64,000 nucleotides of DNA from Cytidiella melzeri (Eukaryota; Basidiomycota; Agaricomycetes; Polyporales; Irpicaceae), in contig JABYQR010000045.1 of NCBI GenBank assembly GCA_022592445.1, positions 124,001 through 188,000 of the forward strand, given 5' to 3'. The position numbers were made by a program, and so were the translations under genes. Each line of letters begins with the position of its first letter. The first letter of the stretch is position 1. The notes beneath the pieces are model-generated. The model was not told where the DNA came from. It ran no database searches and worked only from the letters and a program-made list of their open reading frames with translations. Shown here in pieces: positions 1 through 12,267 of the stretch.

Positions 1-303
1 TCTCACGTCATGTATATGTATGTACAGCATGCATGCGCAAATAGATCTGATTGTTACACGCGCGATATCGAGAATCCCGAGCGGAATGCATATGGAAGCG
101 CGAGAACCGCAATATTAATATTAATATATATGGCGGCCACCTATTGTTCCGCTTGAAGAATACATGACTTATAGGCCAATAATATCCGGTCTTTATTTTC
201 ACATAATCTTTATATATTCTCGTGGATATTTGATGAATATGCGAAGAATATGCAGCCTATTCAGCGCCTATTTCTCAATAATAGGAGAGGCTGATGTGCG
301 GTG
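1..303. repeat. 303-bp direct repeat, copy A (cut by window edge)
   Basis: Bases 1-303 recur at 7024-7326 in the same orientation and appear identical by eye. The second copy continues two or more bases further left, so this copy is probably truncated by the window start. The unit is AT-rich with an AATATTAATATTAATATATA tract near position 110. I see no terminal inverted repeats and no clear CA end, and no primer-binding site follows it, so a solo LTR is possible but unproven. The two copies flank about 6.7 kb that includes a gene-fragment mosaic. Confidence 0.85.
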
Positions 304-1740
304 TGAGTTGGTCAGTGGCAGAGAGAAAGCGAACGTATGGCGTCTTTTTTTTTGTTTTGGTATGTCACCAAGTGGTATTTTGTAAAGCCTTCTAATCGTA
401 CCTCCTGTGTCTGATGTACCGAAAGAAACCTTGACATTGTTCAACATACGGTCTCTACCTCGCACGATCACCATGCCAAGTCGCCAGCAGAAGTAGCCCC
501 GTCTCCTGCTCACACTACTAGCAAGGACCATGGAAGACTCCGTCAGACTCGTCACTACGTACGAGCACAGCACAGTGTGAACTGCCATGTGAGAGAGCCC
601 AATTCATCAGAGAGCTGGCAGTCCTCGAAAAAAAAAACAAAAAAAGATGAATCCTTCTAACACCACGTCCAGGGCAACAATCGAACCTCCTCAGGCAACC
701 CTGGAGAATGTTACAGTCGCACGTCCGTCCCATTGGCCGCACCTCGTCTAAATTTCGACCACTCGTTCTCGCGTTCATGGGAGCACACACCCTTCCTTCT
801 TTCGTTTTCTTTCAGTAGGGCACAGTGCAAAAAAAAGAAAAGAAAAACACGCTCTCCAAACAGCGCGCAAACTCCCAACTTTCCGCACCTCACAAAATCC
901 GTTCTCAAGACCCAAGACATATCATTCTGGTCTCCGGAACCGGTTCAAGAAAGAAAAAAAAATTCTGTGGTAAGTATCATCAGAAAGCGAACGGGGCAGC
1001 AGGACCCCCACCCCCTTCCTGAACCTTAAAACACGCTCCAAAGGAACCGTGATATGTCATGCATGTCATCAGTCGTCGATAACGCGCGAAACTACTATTC
1101 CCTGTGGAAGATGTCCACATGTCTAGATGCCCAACTTTCAAAGAGGGGGAGAGAAGAGGAGTTGGAACACACGAAAGAGCCATCCCGCGGTTTTGGATCA
1201 GGTAGCCGACGTAACAGGTAATAATCATCAATGATAGATCCGAGGGGGTGGGGTGGGGACAAGGAATATGTTCAACAATGACAATGACAATGCCTAGGCT
1301 TACGACTTTTTTGCAGCAGTCGAGTCGAGCTACCCCCGCACATCCTGTTCAAAGAGAGGGGGGGAAGGAAAGGATGATGCAGATGATGATGATGAACAAG
1401 GTTTGAAGGTAAGCTAAGCTAAGCTGTACACAAGGAGAGAGGAAACAGTGGAAATCCAGAATGTCCGAAAAGAGTCCTGATCAAAATAGGGGAGAGAGTA
1501 GCAGGGAGAGAGCAGGGAGAGAGAAGAGAGAGAGAACAAAATCAAAGACCTAGATACTGCTAGCGACAACATAACGTAAATTACTTTGATAGGGAGAGAC
1601 GACAAAAGAAACCATTGAGAGCAAAACACATCACAGAAGCATGCGAGTGAGGGAGGGAGTGGAGGGGAGGTAAGGGGAGTGGAGGGAGAGGGAGAGAGGG
1701 TAGAGCGTAAGTAAACTAGTCAGTGACTGGTAAATGTGCC
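304..1740. other. Gene-free stretch downstream of the HMG-box gene
   Basis: No reading frame here has convincing protein character. There are short A-runs near 628-645 and 827-845. From about 1414 to 1730 the plus strand is strongly purine-rich (repeated GGGAGAG and GAGAGA). This is probably the 3' untranslated region and spacer of the minus-strand HMG gene plus simple sequence. Confidence 0.5.
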
Positions 1741-1760
1741 TCAAAAACGGTCGTTAAAAT

Positions 1761-3463
1761 CTACCTTCGGTTCCAATATTCCATCTGCGAAGGTTGGGTG
1801 CCCGAGCTTGACGGGGGAGGAGGTGAGGCGCTGCTTGCTGAAGCAGGCAGTTGGTACGTCGAGAGGGGCTGCAGATTCGGCTGCTGACTTCTGTCCGTTC
1901 CTGCACGAGCGTACTGAGGAGACCATTGCGACGTCGTGTTGTTGTTGTTGTTGTGGTGGTTGTTGGCGGCGTTAGAGAGATAAGCAGGTGGTGTCGGATG
2001 CGGCAGCGTCGGCGACCCTGCAAAGCCGCCACCGCCGCCGCCGCCTGACTCCGCGCCCCCATGTCGAACAGAACTGCGGTGGTGATACGAAGTCGAAGAA
2101 AAGTACTCGGGCGATCCTCCCGGATGCGTCGTAGGAGACGTTGCAGCGTCTGAATGTCTTTGCGAAGGCGACTGCGCCGGGTAATAGGGAGAAGCGAGTG
2201 TCGGAAATGGCGGTGCATTGCTGTAATGAGTTCCAGACGCGCCAGAACTGCTCGAGGTGGCTGAGGATGCAGAGCTAGACCAAGGACGGCTAGGGACATG
2301 TGATGGGAACGCCTCAGATCTGCTCGACAACGTGTTGTTGATATTGCTCGGGCGCTGTCGCGTAACACTGGTGTCTAGCGCAGGCAAGACATGCCACTGA
2401 GACGTTGGCTGCCTGCTCTGTTCAGCAGTCCGTCCTGATCGATTCGCATCCCAGAACGACTGATTCGTATGTGAGGCGGATTGAGGAGATGGATGTTGTG
2501 CGTAGGATGCAGAATATGAGTGCCCCTGGGCACTTGCGGCGGTTTCTGCGAGCGACGGGATGCGGAGAGGTGGGATTCCACTGGTGGACATTGTGGTTTC
2601 GGGTGAATGGAGAGTGGGGATACGTGGAGGCTGCTGCGAGAACTGTCCCGTAGCGTTGTAGTCTGACATGTAAGCATAATTCGAGGATTGCTGAGCGGAA
2701 AGGAGTGTTTCAGAGCCTTCGTACCCTGAACCGGCGCTGACGGGACCACGAAAGCCATACGAAGGCGTAGCAGAGTCGCGTAGAACCTCTTCTTCCGTCG
2801 GGGACGTTTCCTCTATGGAGGCGTCGTCGTCTCCTAATGAAGGATCAATGGGCGAATGTGGGTCGGCGTCAGGTCTACGCTTCTTGCGTGAATTGTTTGG
2901 ACGCCGTCGGTAGACGTAGTCGGGATATTTAGAGTTGAAGTTGTCTTTCAGCTTTTTAGCCTGGTCGAGGTAAAACTTCTTATCGGACTAGGCCAGCAAA
3001 TATATATATTTTAAGCCGTCACAGGGTTATACGAAGTGGGTCGTGTCAGACTGACCATGTCCATCGTGTTCCATTCCTTGCTCAGGATTTTGCTGATATC
3101 TCCGGTTCGCATCATCTGGTTTGCAGCAGATATCTGTGGTCTCCGTTTACGTGCAAAGATCATGAAGGCGTTCATGGGTCGTTTGGGAGTGCCATCTGCA
3201 TTCAAAGTCTGGGACGTCAACGCCAAATGTGGATCTTCTGGCACGGATGCTGTCGCGTCAGAGATGCAGGCAAAGATTGACAGGCTTTTTCAGTGCTCAC
3301 CAACGATGTTCACGTCGTCTCGCTCCTGACTGAAGTGGGCGTATTCTGGGCTAGGGACTGGCGGATCTCTGTCGTTGGCGCGAGAGACATCAGGAGTGCG
3401 CTGTTCGTGGGCGGCAGATGCCGAAGACGGGGATGTGTGCGCCGCCGAGTCGTAGCGATGCAT
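1761..3463 (-). CDS. HMG-box transcription factor
   Basis: Predicted sequence-specific nuclear regulator of the fungal HMG-box (MATA_HMG/SOX-like) class. The model has three exons, 3463-3301, 3249-3056 and 2987-1761, which join in frame to give about 527 residues. The HMG box covers roughly residues 76-147, begins KRPMNAFMIFARKRRPQ and is split by the second intron (phase 0, after MDM). It is followed by a basic RRRPNNSRKKRRPD segment, then a long Ser/Pro/Asn-rich, low-complexity tail with a run of Gly and a run of Asn, as expected for an activation region. The start was chosen at MHRYDSAAHT, the first Met in the frame that splices cleanly into the box. The gene lies between the two 303-bp repeats but looks intact. 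Members of this class act in mating and development (Ste11/Prf1-like) or general regulation; which role applies here cannot be read from the sequence. Confidence 0.8.
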
Positions 3464-4329
3464 CTGGGTCGCAGGACGACGGGACGCAAAAGCAGACCTG
3501 CAGTTGGATGTAAGGGGCAGACCACAGGGCGTTGAAGAGAAAGAGGAGGCAGCGCGCTATTGATACAGGTGAGGTAGGCGAGATTGACGCCGGAGTGAGT
3601 TGGGACGGTTGCAGGAAGATCGTTGTGAGAGCTAGCCACTTTTGAAGGACGGTCGGAATGCGCGTGCCAAGCCTTCAGGGAAATAGAGCCTCGACGACGG
3701 GCGGTGTTTCTAGGAATCACGTCTCTGTGAGAACCTACCAGAGATGTAATGTACCCTCGAAACCGCCGGACCTGGCTCGCAAACCAATTGGCGGCGACGG
3801 TCCACACGCTGCTCGTTTTTCTTTTTCTTTTTTTCGTTCAGAATATGCTGATTTCTGTCATATACTCCCGGGTCCGATTTCTCCTGTTTGCCCAATTTTT
3901 TCCATGGATTTATAGCAGCCTCCTGGATCCCCTATTGGGCTAGCGCAGATTGAAAGTCACTGGTAACAGCGCGCTGCTGTGACCCTGTCTCATGATCTCC
4001 CAACGCTCGCACGAGTTCTGCTGAGCCCAACTGAGTTCCAACATAACCCTATGCAAGACTCTCACCCATCTTCACGTAATATCATTTCGCCGCAGAGTTA
4101 GACCCAAGTCTCCTCTTGTTCCCTCATCAGCGGCAGCCTTTCACCTTCGAACCTTCCAACGGACGCTTGGAAAACCCACGCTCGTTCCTCTGCAGCTCTG
4201 CTGATTTGATTGACGGCACTCGTCCATCTCGGGGTCGACGTTCAAATCTGAGACACATAACGATCAGCGATGGGGGGTCACTCGAATTCGAACCAGGGAG
4301 GTCGTCGACGCACCTGTCCGAGTAAGCAG

Positions 4330-4640
4330 TACAGCCACCAACAACTTGAAAATAATCATCAGAATGCACCGCACATCAGGGTCCATTATTATTGAAAAAT
4401 AGTTGTTAAATATCTTGAATATTATTCACCTATTGTGCGAATATCCTTGGTGCCCAATATTGGTGAGATATTCTGTAAGAAAATGTGCGGGACGTCAACA
4501 GCTAGCGCTGCGCGCGCGCTATATGATTGACATACTTGAATTCGAACGAATGTTAACGTTATGTGTGCAATTTGTTATCATAATCATGTACAGGTACAGA
4601 GTGGATATACAAAGTCACCGGGGAAAAGTTCAAAGTAACG
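4330..4640. other. AT-rich spacer, possible decayed repeat
   Basis: This stretch has several short self-similar AT-rich motifs (TTGAATATTATTC, CAATATTGGTGAGATATTC) and no coding frame. It sits between the HMG gene promoter and the mannosidase remnant. Its composition resembles the AT-rich part of the 303-bp repeat, but I could not align the two. Confidence 0.25.
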
Positions 4641-4897
4641 TCTGCATCTCTTCAAACACTGGAACTAGAGCTCGTGCCTGATGCGATTGTGCTTGGGCTC
4701 GGCAGACGAGGCTTTTCTTGGCCAAATACAGAAGTGCTCGTGATGTCACCTCGCAAACCTGATTTCTGTCCGACATCCTTGACTCTCGACCCCCATCTCC
4801 TCCCCTCACACTCACTCTCTCTATTCCCTGCCACCTCTATGTGGCCCCGAATCTTGAGGTGCTCTAACCGCTGAATATCTTCCACTTGCGCCGCTGT

Positions 4898-5177
4898 TGT
4901 TCTGGACGCAGCTTGCCTCAGGAATATCGTTTGAGAGAAAGATGGGTCTCTCGCTCGTATTTCCAAACGACACCGTGGCTAGAGTAGCGTCTCGGGACAA
5001 CGCCGGCTACGACTGGCAGACTACTTTTCACCTCGTCGCACAGCTCATCGGCGGAGTAGGACTGTCTAAGCGGTGCGACACCGCGTGGCTCCCGGACTCA
5101 TTCGGTCTCACTGGCTCTCTGCCACAGCTCATTCGCTTGGCTGGGATGAAGTATTTCTTCACGCAGAAACTATCCTG
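4898..5177 (+). pseudogene. GH38 alpha-mannosidase fragment (catalytic part)
   Basis: The frame reads [20 protein letters not shown] then [16 protein letters not shown]. This is the conserved GH38 segment of the vacuolar Ams1-type alpha-mannosidase, with the catalytic nucleophile Asp in the LPDSFG motif. Such enzymes release mannose from free oligosaccharides in the vacuole. The fragment has no N-terminal third, starts in sequence only weakly like the family, and stops at a splice-donor-like GTATGT after KLSW. The next several hundred residues of the family are absent; an unrelated hydrolase fragment follows. It cannot encode an enzyme. Confidence 0.8.
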
Positions 5178-5295
5178 GTATGTGGCCTCAGTTTTATCAT
5201 CCTATTTCACCACTAACTCGGCCACTGTGAAGGAATAATATGTATGTAATCGGACATGATCCCTTGTCATTATTGAATACCGCTATTCTGTTTAG

Positions 5296-5945
5296 GCAAC
5301 TCACGCATCCGTTGGTATCCCCCGTCTTACAGGGCTCGTTGGGAAACCTGTGCCCGTTGTATATTATTGCAGGGGATGGCGAGGTTCTCCGCGACGAAAT
5401 CATCTACATGGCTCACAAGGCGGCGAACCCTAGTGCGTACCCAACTAGACAAGGTAGTATTCGCGAAGCCCGCAGACAGAAAGAAAACGCGGAGAAGTTC
5501 ACGACGCCGACCAAGGTAGTTGCAAATGCTGCTGAGCCATGACTTCGTTGATCGAGATCGGCTCTTAGGTCCATTTGCAGGTTTACGATGGGATGTGTCA
5601 TGTTCTGACAGTGTTCACGTTCACTCCAGCTGTTAGTCATTCTCAAGTCTACTCCCGTTTTGATGATTCCTTATTTTGAGTTCTCTGCAGGCAAAGTACG
5701 CGTATCGATCTATCGCCGAGTTTGTCAAGCATGTCACCTCCCATTCAGCTGAACATTTGGAACGCAATCCTTTTCCAGAGTTGCACATTCCGCCTGCTGA
5801 GATTGATGATCCAACTCCCGACGAGGAGAAGCCAGAGTGCAATAATCCACTTGCTGCTATGTTCCTGCAATCAGAACCTAAAAATGGCACGCCATCTCCT
5901 AGTACGAGTCGTCGTTCTGATGTGGCTCTGTACAGGCAAAAGTTT
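5296..5945 (+). pseudogene. Alpha/beta-hydrolase C-terminal fragment
   Basis: Three coding blocks (around 5299-5515, 5576-5630 and 5693-5940) read PLYIIAGDGEVLRDE, QVYDGMCHVLTVFTFT and AKYAYRSIAEFVKHVT. They match in order the C-terminal half of a fungal alpha/beta-hydrolase_3-type protein: the acidic catalytic residue in the GDGE block and the catalytic His in the CHVL block are present. The N-terminal half, with the oxyanion-hole HGG and the nucleophile GxSxG, is missing. The piece lies exactly between the two mannosidase fragments and on the same strand. Family assignment is from remembered conserved motifs; exact ends are uncertain. Confidence 0.65.
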
Positions 5946-5967
5946 ATGCGCTTTCGCAGGTTATAGA

Positions 5968-6990
5968 CTAAACGGCTATTTGCCACCCAGTTCTTCCCGG
6001 TTCAGCCATGTAAGTCGTGAATGAAGTCTATTGCTGTGCTTTCACACAAATTTTGGCAGAGGTATGGTGTATGATGACGCTGAGAAGCTCTATGCCGAAG
6101 TGCGGAAAGATTGTGAAGATGCTTTGGAGAAAGCTTTCGAGGCCCTCTTTCCCGAATCTTCTCCACTGACTAGCGCAGCAAACACTCGCACACCAGGAAC
6201 CATCATGGCTTACAATACGGCTTTCTTCCCCCGTCGCGATGTCATTCAGGTACCACTGAAGGGCTATGCATCTAGCCTGAAGTCTCAAGCCGTCCAAGCA
6301 TCCGAAGATGGCTCTATTGGCTATGCTCTTCTCGACTGTCTTGAAGGTAGCCATGTCGCTCGTGCATCTGGATTGTTCGCGGATTGCATGCCTGCGTCTG
6401 GTGAGTGCTCAGCTTCCGCAATTGAGGTGCTCGCTAATGGCATTGGCATCAGCTTTCACAAACGGAGCCGACCACTTCGTGCTTAGGAACTCTAGCGTCC
6501 AAATGACTATCTCTCGTGGACGTATCACCAGTATTCTCGACGTTCAGCTCGGGTATGTCATTTGTCAAACGATACGATGATGACTGCTAATCCTTTCCCA
6601 CAATTAGCCGAGAGTTGTTGGAGACGGGCAAGACTGGTGGATTGGTCATTTTCGAGGATTGGCCTAACTATTGGGATGCCTGGGGTACGGCTATATTATC
6701 TCTCCAGTATTATCTCACTGACTCTCGACTCAGATGTGGAGGTGCACCATCTCGAGAAGATGACTCCCTTGGAGTTCTCAAACATCTCCGTCGTTGCCGG
6801 CGGGCCCCTTCGTGCATCGCTCAGGGCTGTTGTCAAGTATGGAAAGAGTACTATAACTACCACCGTCAGTGTCTTCCTCGCATCAACGTGCTTTTGCTAA
6901 TACGCCAGCCATAGATCTCTCTGGATGCCATTCCTGGTGAGCACTGACGATGATACTCATACCTGAAGAGAACTAACCGAGAAAGCAACC
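5968..6990 (+). pseudogene. GH38 alpha-mannosidase fragment (C-terminal part)
   Basis: Coding resumes near 5970 with a damaged copy of the conserved QFHDVLPGS motif: the bases for His-Asp, a zinc ligand in this family, are lost in a deletion of about 10 bases. It then runs MVYDDAEKLYAEVRKDCEDA, VPLKGYASSLKSQAV, SVQMTISRGRITSILD, GLVIFEDWPNYWDAWDVEVH and ISVVAGGPLRASLRAVVKYG, all in family order with intron-like gaps between. It breaks off after SLDAIP, shortly before the second 303-bp repeat at 7024. No full enzyme can be encoded. Confidence 0.75.
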
Positions 6991-7023
6991 CTAGCAACTG
7001 TCAATTATGTGTCTAGTTCTTGT

Positions 7024-7326
7024 TCTCACGTCATGTATATGTATGTACAGCATGCATGCGCAAATAGATCTGATTGTTACACGCGCGATATCGAGAATCC
7101 CGAGCGGAATGCATATGGAAGCGCGAGAACCGCAATATTAATATTAATATATATGGCGGCCACCTATTGTTCCGCTTGAAGAATACATGACTTATAGGCC
7201 AATAATATCCGGTCTTTATTTTCACATAATCTTTATATATTCTCGTGGATATTTGATGAATATGCGAAGAATATGCAGCCTATTCAGCGCCTATTTCTCA
7301 ATAATAGGAGAGGCTGATGTGCGGTG
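7024..7326. repeat. 303-bp direct repeat, copy B
   Basis: Complete-looking second copy of the sequence at 1-303, same orientation. It begins in TTCTCACGTC and diverges after GATGTGCGGTG. It directly follows the truncated end of the mannosidase remnant, so its arrival may have cut that gene. Confidence 0.85.
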
Positions 7327-10300
7327 ATGAGGCTGAGCGTTTGCCTCTTGCCTTGTGCGTCTGCCGCGGAGCCTGTTCAGGGTCTGGCTGCACTTTACCG
7401 AGGTTCACGAGAACTGGGCAATGTGACCCGAATGTCGGCGAGTATGTCATTCGAGGTTTAATGCCGTCGAGAGAGAGAAAGAAAGAAAAAAAAAACCTTT
7501 TTTTCCTCAACCTTGTCCATCGAGAAGGAGAGGAAACGGTGTAGTTGGTAACCTGCCGTGGAAACAAAGCCACTGCGATAGTAGACGCAAAAGAAAAAAG
7601 GCGTAAGCAAGAGCAGCGTGTTAACAAAAACGAAATTCGAAAATGGCCACTTGTCAAGTTGAGTCGGAGCGAGAAATATTTGCAGCTCGGACAACTCATC
7701 TGAGATTGCCGACTCGGGCTTCAAGCGATTGCCCGTCTTCAAGACATTGCACCAGGGATGGACAGCCCTTGCCTCAGGCGCATCATAGGCTGACACCGTG
7801 CCATGCAGCCGTGACTCAACCAGATGTACAACAAATGTGAACCATCAACGAAGATCTTTTTGATTTGCCGAATAAAGAAAAAAAAAACTTGTGCTCTCGT
7901 ACTTTTGTCGTGGATGGTAAGTACTGGTGAGGGCACTGACACCTTATACCACGAAACCCAGAAGAGGGAGTAGCTCATGCAATCAGCAGCCGTCCGTAAG
8001 AAGTATCACATTATACCCGACCGCAACTCGCGTGGAATATATGGGACCTGTCACCTCGAGAAACCGACCGAATTCAAATTCGCAGTCCCCTGTCCGGTTG
8101 ACGAGCCTGTCTTTCTTTCTGTTTTCATTGGGCATTGCGCGAGGTTATTCAACGGGCGGGGGACCACTTTCCAGAATTTCCAGATCTACGCTGAACACAC
8201 CCCCAATATGATATTCAAAAGGCGAAGACCTTGGAAGACTATTTGAGTATACATACACCAATTCAATTCTGGCGATCGACCGAGGAGAGATGTCGGAGCA
8301 GTGGCGAACACGAACTCGCGGTAGAAGCACCTGCTCGCAACACCGCTGTCGGGAGCTCTGCAAATTGTTCTTCTGCGTCCGCGAGATGCAATCTCCTCCT
8401 GTTGCATTGCATGGTGTGGGACCTCTCGGTTGCGTCTTTTCCACCCTTGACTGCGTATTATTCCTACGCGTGGCATGTGACACTCCCCCCGAGAAATAGT
8501 TGTCGCGTTGACCCGTCGAGTCACTGTGGCTTTGCCATTTAGTTCAACAAAGAAAACAGAAAAAAAGAGCAATACCACGGACTCACCGGATAAAATGGTC
8601 ATGAGGGGTTTCGCAAGTATCCGGCTTACTTATCCCATCAGCTCGGAACAGAACACACACTGTGTGCACGATAGCGTAATGTGGGACCACGGACACCTCG
8701 TGACAGTCGTCGCAAGGATCACCTGGGGCACGGTAAGAAGCCCAACCCAATGCGAGGTACAGTGTTGGCGTAGTGCTAAATGATTGGATACCACGGGCAT
8801 GTATTACACGATGCGCAATGATATCTTTCTCACTTCTTCTCCGCTGGCCGCAATCGTGCAATCGTCGAGATGTGCGGAACGGCGATGGCCACTTCCTATT
8901 CGAAGCGAGTAACTTTGGACTGACCTAGACAGACCAGTTACCCCGAGCAGAGCAACTACATGGGTGGGAAGAGGACATGCGACAAGTCGAACGGGGCGCG
9001 CAGGTTTTTTCCTGAAGGTGATCTCCGCGAGAGCTAGCTCTCACCGAACAGGTTCGTTGCAGGCGCCAGGAGACCGTACGCTTGATGTCACAGATCTTCG
9101 ACGTGCACCCGTAAGGATAGGTCTTAGCTGATAGGGTTCCAAATGGTTTCGTGCAAAGCGGTATGGGCCGTGGGGCAGGACAGGCACGCCTGGCCAAAGA
9201 GAAACTTGAACCTACTTCGTGGCAGCGAGCGTAATCGTCCTCTTCTTGACGTAAAGGACGAGTCAGCGACCGAGAACCCCAATGTTGTCTGCCCTGGTTC
9301 CATTGGTCATACCCAACCTCAACGCGGAGAGAAATACCCACTTTGTGTGCTCTGTGGGCGACTGGGCCGACGGTGATAATCGAAGCGGCTCCCAACACCT
9401 GGGAGATCTTTACCGTGAATAGTCTAGTCCGGTTGTAGATGAGAGAAGGAGTTTTGGGAGGCGTAACAGCCCTCCCTATCTGTAACAGCTCGAGTTCCAC
9501 GAAAAGCGCACGAGCTGACTGGTCTGAAACCTGCATCGGCTCTAGCGCGGCACATCAGTACCACTAACGATCACCCTGCCGGACACTCACCTGAACTATT
9601 CGTATCATCGCCACATTATGAACCCCTTGGATTCATTGTCAGATTCAATCCGCACTACACGGTTCTGGTGTGAGATTACCAGCCCGTCTGTGTAGAGCAT
9701 AGTAGGTTGATAATGCAGAGTATAGCCTTTGTGGAAAAAACTCACATGCTGTGGTAATCTACCGCCCTAGACGTCGCCAGGTGAGTTTTCTGATCTTGGT
9801 ATAGTCTGTCAGATGAGGGGAGGTATATCCCGACCACGGCATCGACACTTGCTCAGCCACAAGACAGCAAATCGGTAGCTTCGAGACCATGTACCTAAAA
9901 ACTCAAACAGTCTCTGTCAGCTTGAACCGGATGGCGTGAACCATAAAACAAAGGAATGAATCACCCCCCAATAGAGTAGGCTTAGTCCGCTGTCTATAAG
10001 GTTACTGCCCCCACAAACGTCACTTCATGAGAAGTTGTTTACTCGTCGGCATGGCCAGGTCAACGTCTACTTGCTCATGTGCCACCTATCGGACTTTGAA
10101 GCGTGTTTATGGCCGTCTTACTGACTCTTGTGAACGACGGTAACACGATACGGTTGTTCTAGAGACCGCACCTTCGTTCCGTGTTCACGTGTTCACGTGT
10201 TGGGCATGGTCAGGAGTCTTTCTCAGATACTAAAAGTTAAAGAAGGCGGTAGTAGAATCTGTAGCGGCCTCAATCGTGACAGTGTCAGATAGAAGGCTGG

Positions 10301-10641
10301 GCACTCCGGTGGCATTGTCGTAAAGTCTGCTCACTAGAATTCTTCCATGGTGGGTTCAACCTCGTTTTCTCTGGGGAAACAGAGGTGGTGAGGATACAAA
10401 GTTTCCGCTCATGTAAAAGGTGGCCACTGTGAACGCGGCCGCGATTTCACAAAATCTCACCCGCTGCCCGGCACGTGAAGTTGAACCATCACGGCACGGC
10501 GGCTAATAAAGTCTGCCCTTGTTCTCTCCTTGCCACACGCTCATTAAACCTGCTTTTCTCCCACCCGAGCGGGTTTTGTCCCACACGTTCATTTCAATAT
10601 TGAAACCTATACATAAGACCTGCAGCTTCATAATTGTCAAC
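7327..10641. other. Gene-poor region, no supportable gene
   Basis: Several frames of 60-200 codons occur, the longest on the minus strand at 8925-9536. None shows a recognised domain, a plausible exon chain or consistent codon pattern. A-rich and pyrimidine tracts occur near 7470-7500 and 7880. The last 600 bases would include the promoter of the uridine phosphorylase gene that starts at 10642. Confidence 0.5.
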
Positions 10642-12267
10642 ATGAAAGATGTGATCTTGGACGCCAGTAAGTACTTTGTATGACGCTTGAGCGCCGCCAT
10701 GTTTTGTATCTTGTCATATTTAATCTCATGTTTTTTCGTAGACTTTCCCCGCACTGCCGATCAACGCGTGTACCATCTAGGTATCAAGGCTGGAGAAGTT
10801 GCGAATCGTATCGTCAGTCCTTTGTGGTTTATGCGTATTTATTCACTGATGATCCCGTGCTGTGTCGTCGTGATACAGGTAACTGTAGGTGCTCCAACAA
10901 GGGCTGACCGCATTGCATCCTACCTGGATGCATCTCCGAAACCTTTTCGGCTGACTACCGAGCGTGGCTTTACGACCATCACAGGACGATACAAGGGCGT
11001 GCCTATATCCATCATTAGTATTGGCATGGGAAGTTCTATGGTAGACTTCTTCATACGCGAAGTCAGAGAGTGTTTGAGCGGCGATATGTTCGTCGTAAGG
11101 TAGCAGATCATCCTCGAGTGTTTTGCAAGACTGATGTAGCCTCTCAAGGCTAGGGTCTTGCGGAGGCTTGATCGACACGGCAGTCGGCACTGTAGTTGTA
11201 CCTAGAGCAAGCATTGCTGTCAACAGAAACTACGATTTCGACTTTGCAACCGGTAAATCAGCAGAAAAGCCGTACAGGTTCAGCAAACCGGTCGGTCGTC
11301 ATCATCAATGATTGCAGTCATTTCCACTGACTGTTGTCCATTTCAACCCCAGGTCTACGCCGATACAGAACTGCGAACAGCCGTGCGTCCGGGCCCACCT
11401 AGTGCCATTTCCCCCATTGGCTTAGGAACCGTTAATTGACGTGTATACTTTTACCACGCCTGGAACCCACAGGTCGCCACGGCTCTCCACCAACACCGCC
11501 CTCCGACTCTACAGTCCGGAATTATCACGGATGCGATGAACGCCTCTACAGATAGGTACATATACCTTTGTGGATCCGAGATTGTCTCGACTGTGCATTG
11601 TTTGTTGACATGCGTGTCTGCCTGAACTTTTTCTGTTTTGACTTTGCAGCTTCTATTCGTCGCAGGGTCGTCAAACGTCTTTCCCAGACCACAACGAAGA
11701 CATCATACCCCAACTACAAGCGATGCACAAAGATCTCGCGAGCTTCGAGGTAGATCCGTTCCTAAAATTCCGCCCCAATCACAATATCGAGCACAATCGC
11801 TCTGGAATCTCACGGCTATCTCGTCTAGATGGAAACATTTCACATCTTTCACCTCGCCGCTAGCTGGCCTGTCACTTCCCACATGTCTCAGACGGCGGCT
11901 CCTCCACTGAGCAACGTCGCCGTTCCTCCTACGATCTCGAGTGATCACGAACCCTCGTCGCAAACCGACCCTCCTACTCAAGTCAACGTTCTGGCCAGGG
12001 ACGGCCAATTGCTCGTGCCGCGGCCGAGAATCAGGGCCGCCGCCGCACAGATCATCTTTGCCGCACGCACCTCCCGCGACTTTATCACTCCACAAGACGT
12101 CGTCCGCATCGAAGAGTGGTGCGGCAAGTCGGTGTTGGAGGCCTTGATAGGGACAGAGATTGCGCCAGAGGTAAGAACGCTCCTCAGTTATTCCACACGT
12201 GCGTAAGTGCTCAACGTTGCATATCGATTAGCGTCTTCATACGGATGAAGGAAGTGTTTGGGCTTGA
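10642..12267 (+). CDS. Uridine/purine phosphorylase family enzyme (PNP_UDP_1)
   Basis: Cytosolic nucleoside phosphorylase, which splits a nucleoside with phosphate to free base and ribose-1-phosphate in salvage. Nine exons (10642-10666, 10742-10812, 10879-11099, 11149-11290, 11353-11382, 11473-11555, 11650-11749, 11829-12170, 12232-12267) join in frame to 349 residues. Family blocks are seen in order: VYHLGIKAG at the start, TVGAPTRADRIASYL, PISIISIGMGSSMVDFFIRE (substrate and phosphate binding), LGSCGGLIDTAVGTVVVP, and ASFEMETFHIFHLA, the ribose-contacting EMET block, which is split by intron 7. Between the EMET block and the C-terminal RAAAAQIIFAARTSRDFITP there is a linker of about 50 residues rich in Pro, Ser and Thr, longer than in bacterial enzymes. 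Substrate preference (uridine against purine nucleosides) cannot be settled; uridine is favoured by the overall likeness to basidiomycete enzymes. Confidence 0.85.

Noticed and set aside
1..303. Calling the 303-bp repeat an LTR
   Set aside because: No TG...CA ends, primer-binding site, polypurine tract or retrotransposon genes could be shown between the copies.
4270..4330. tRNA-like T-loop (GGTTCGAATTCGAG on the minus strand)
   Set aside because: The T-stem does not pair and no 5' acceptor partner exists upstream; chance match over an EcoRI-like site.
8925..9536. 203-codon minus-strand frame
   Set aside because: No domain, no plausible exon partners, composition like noncoding sequence.
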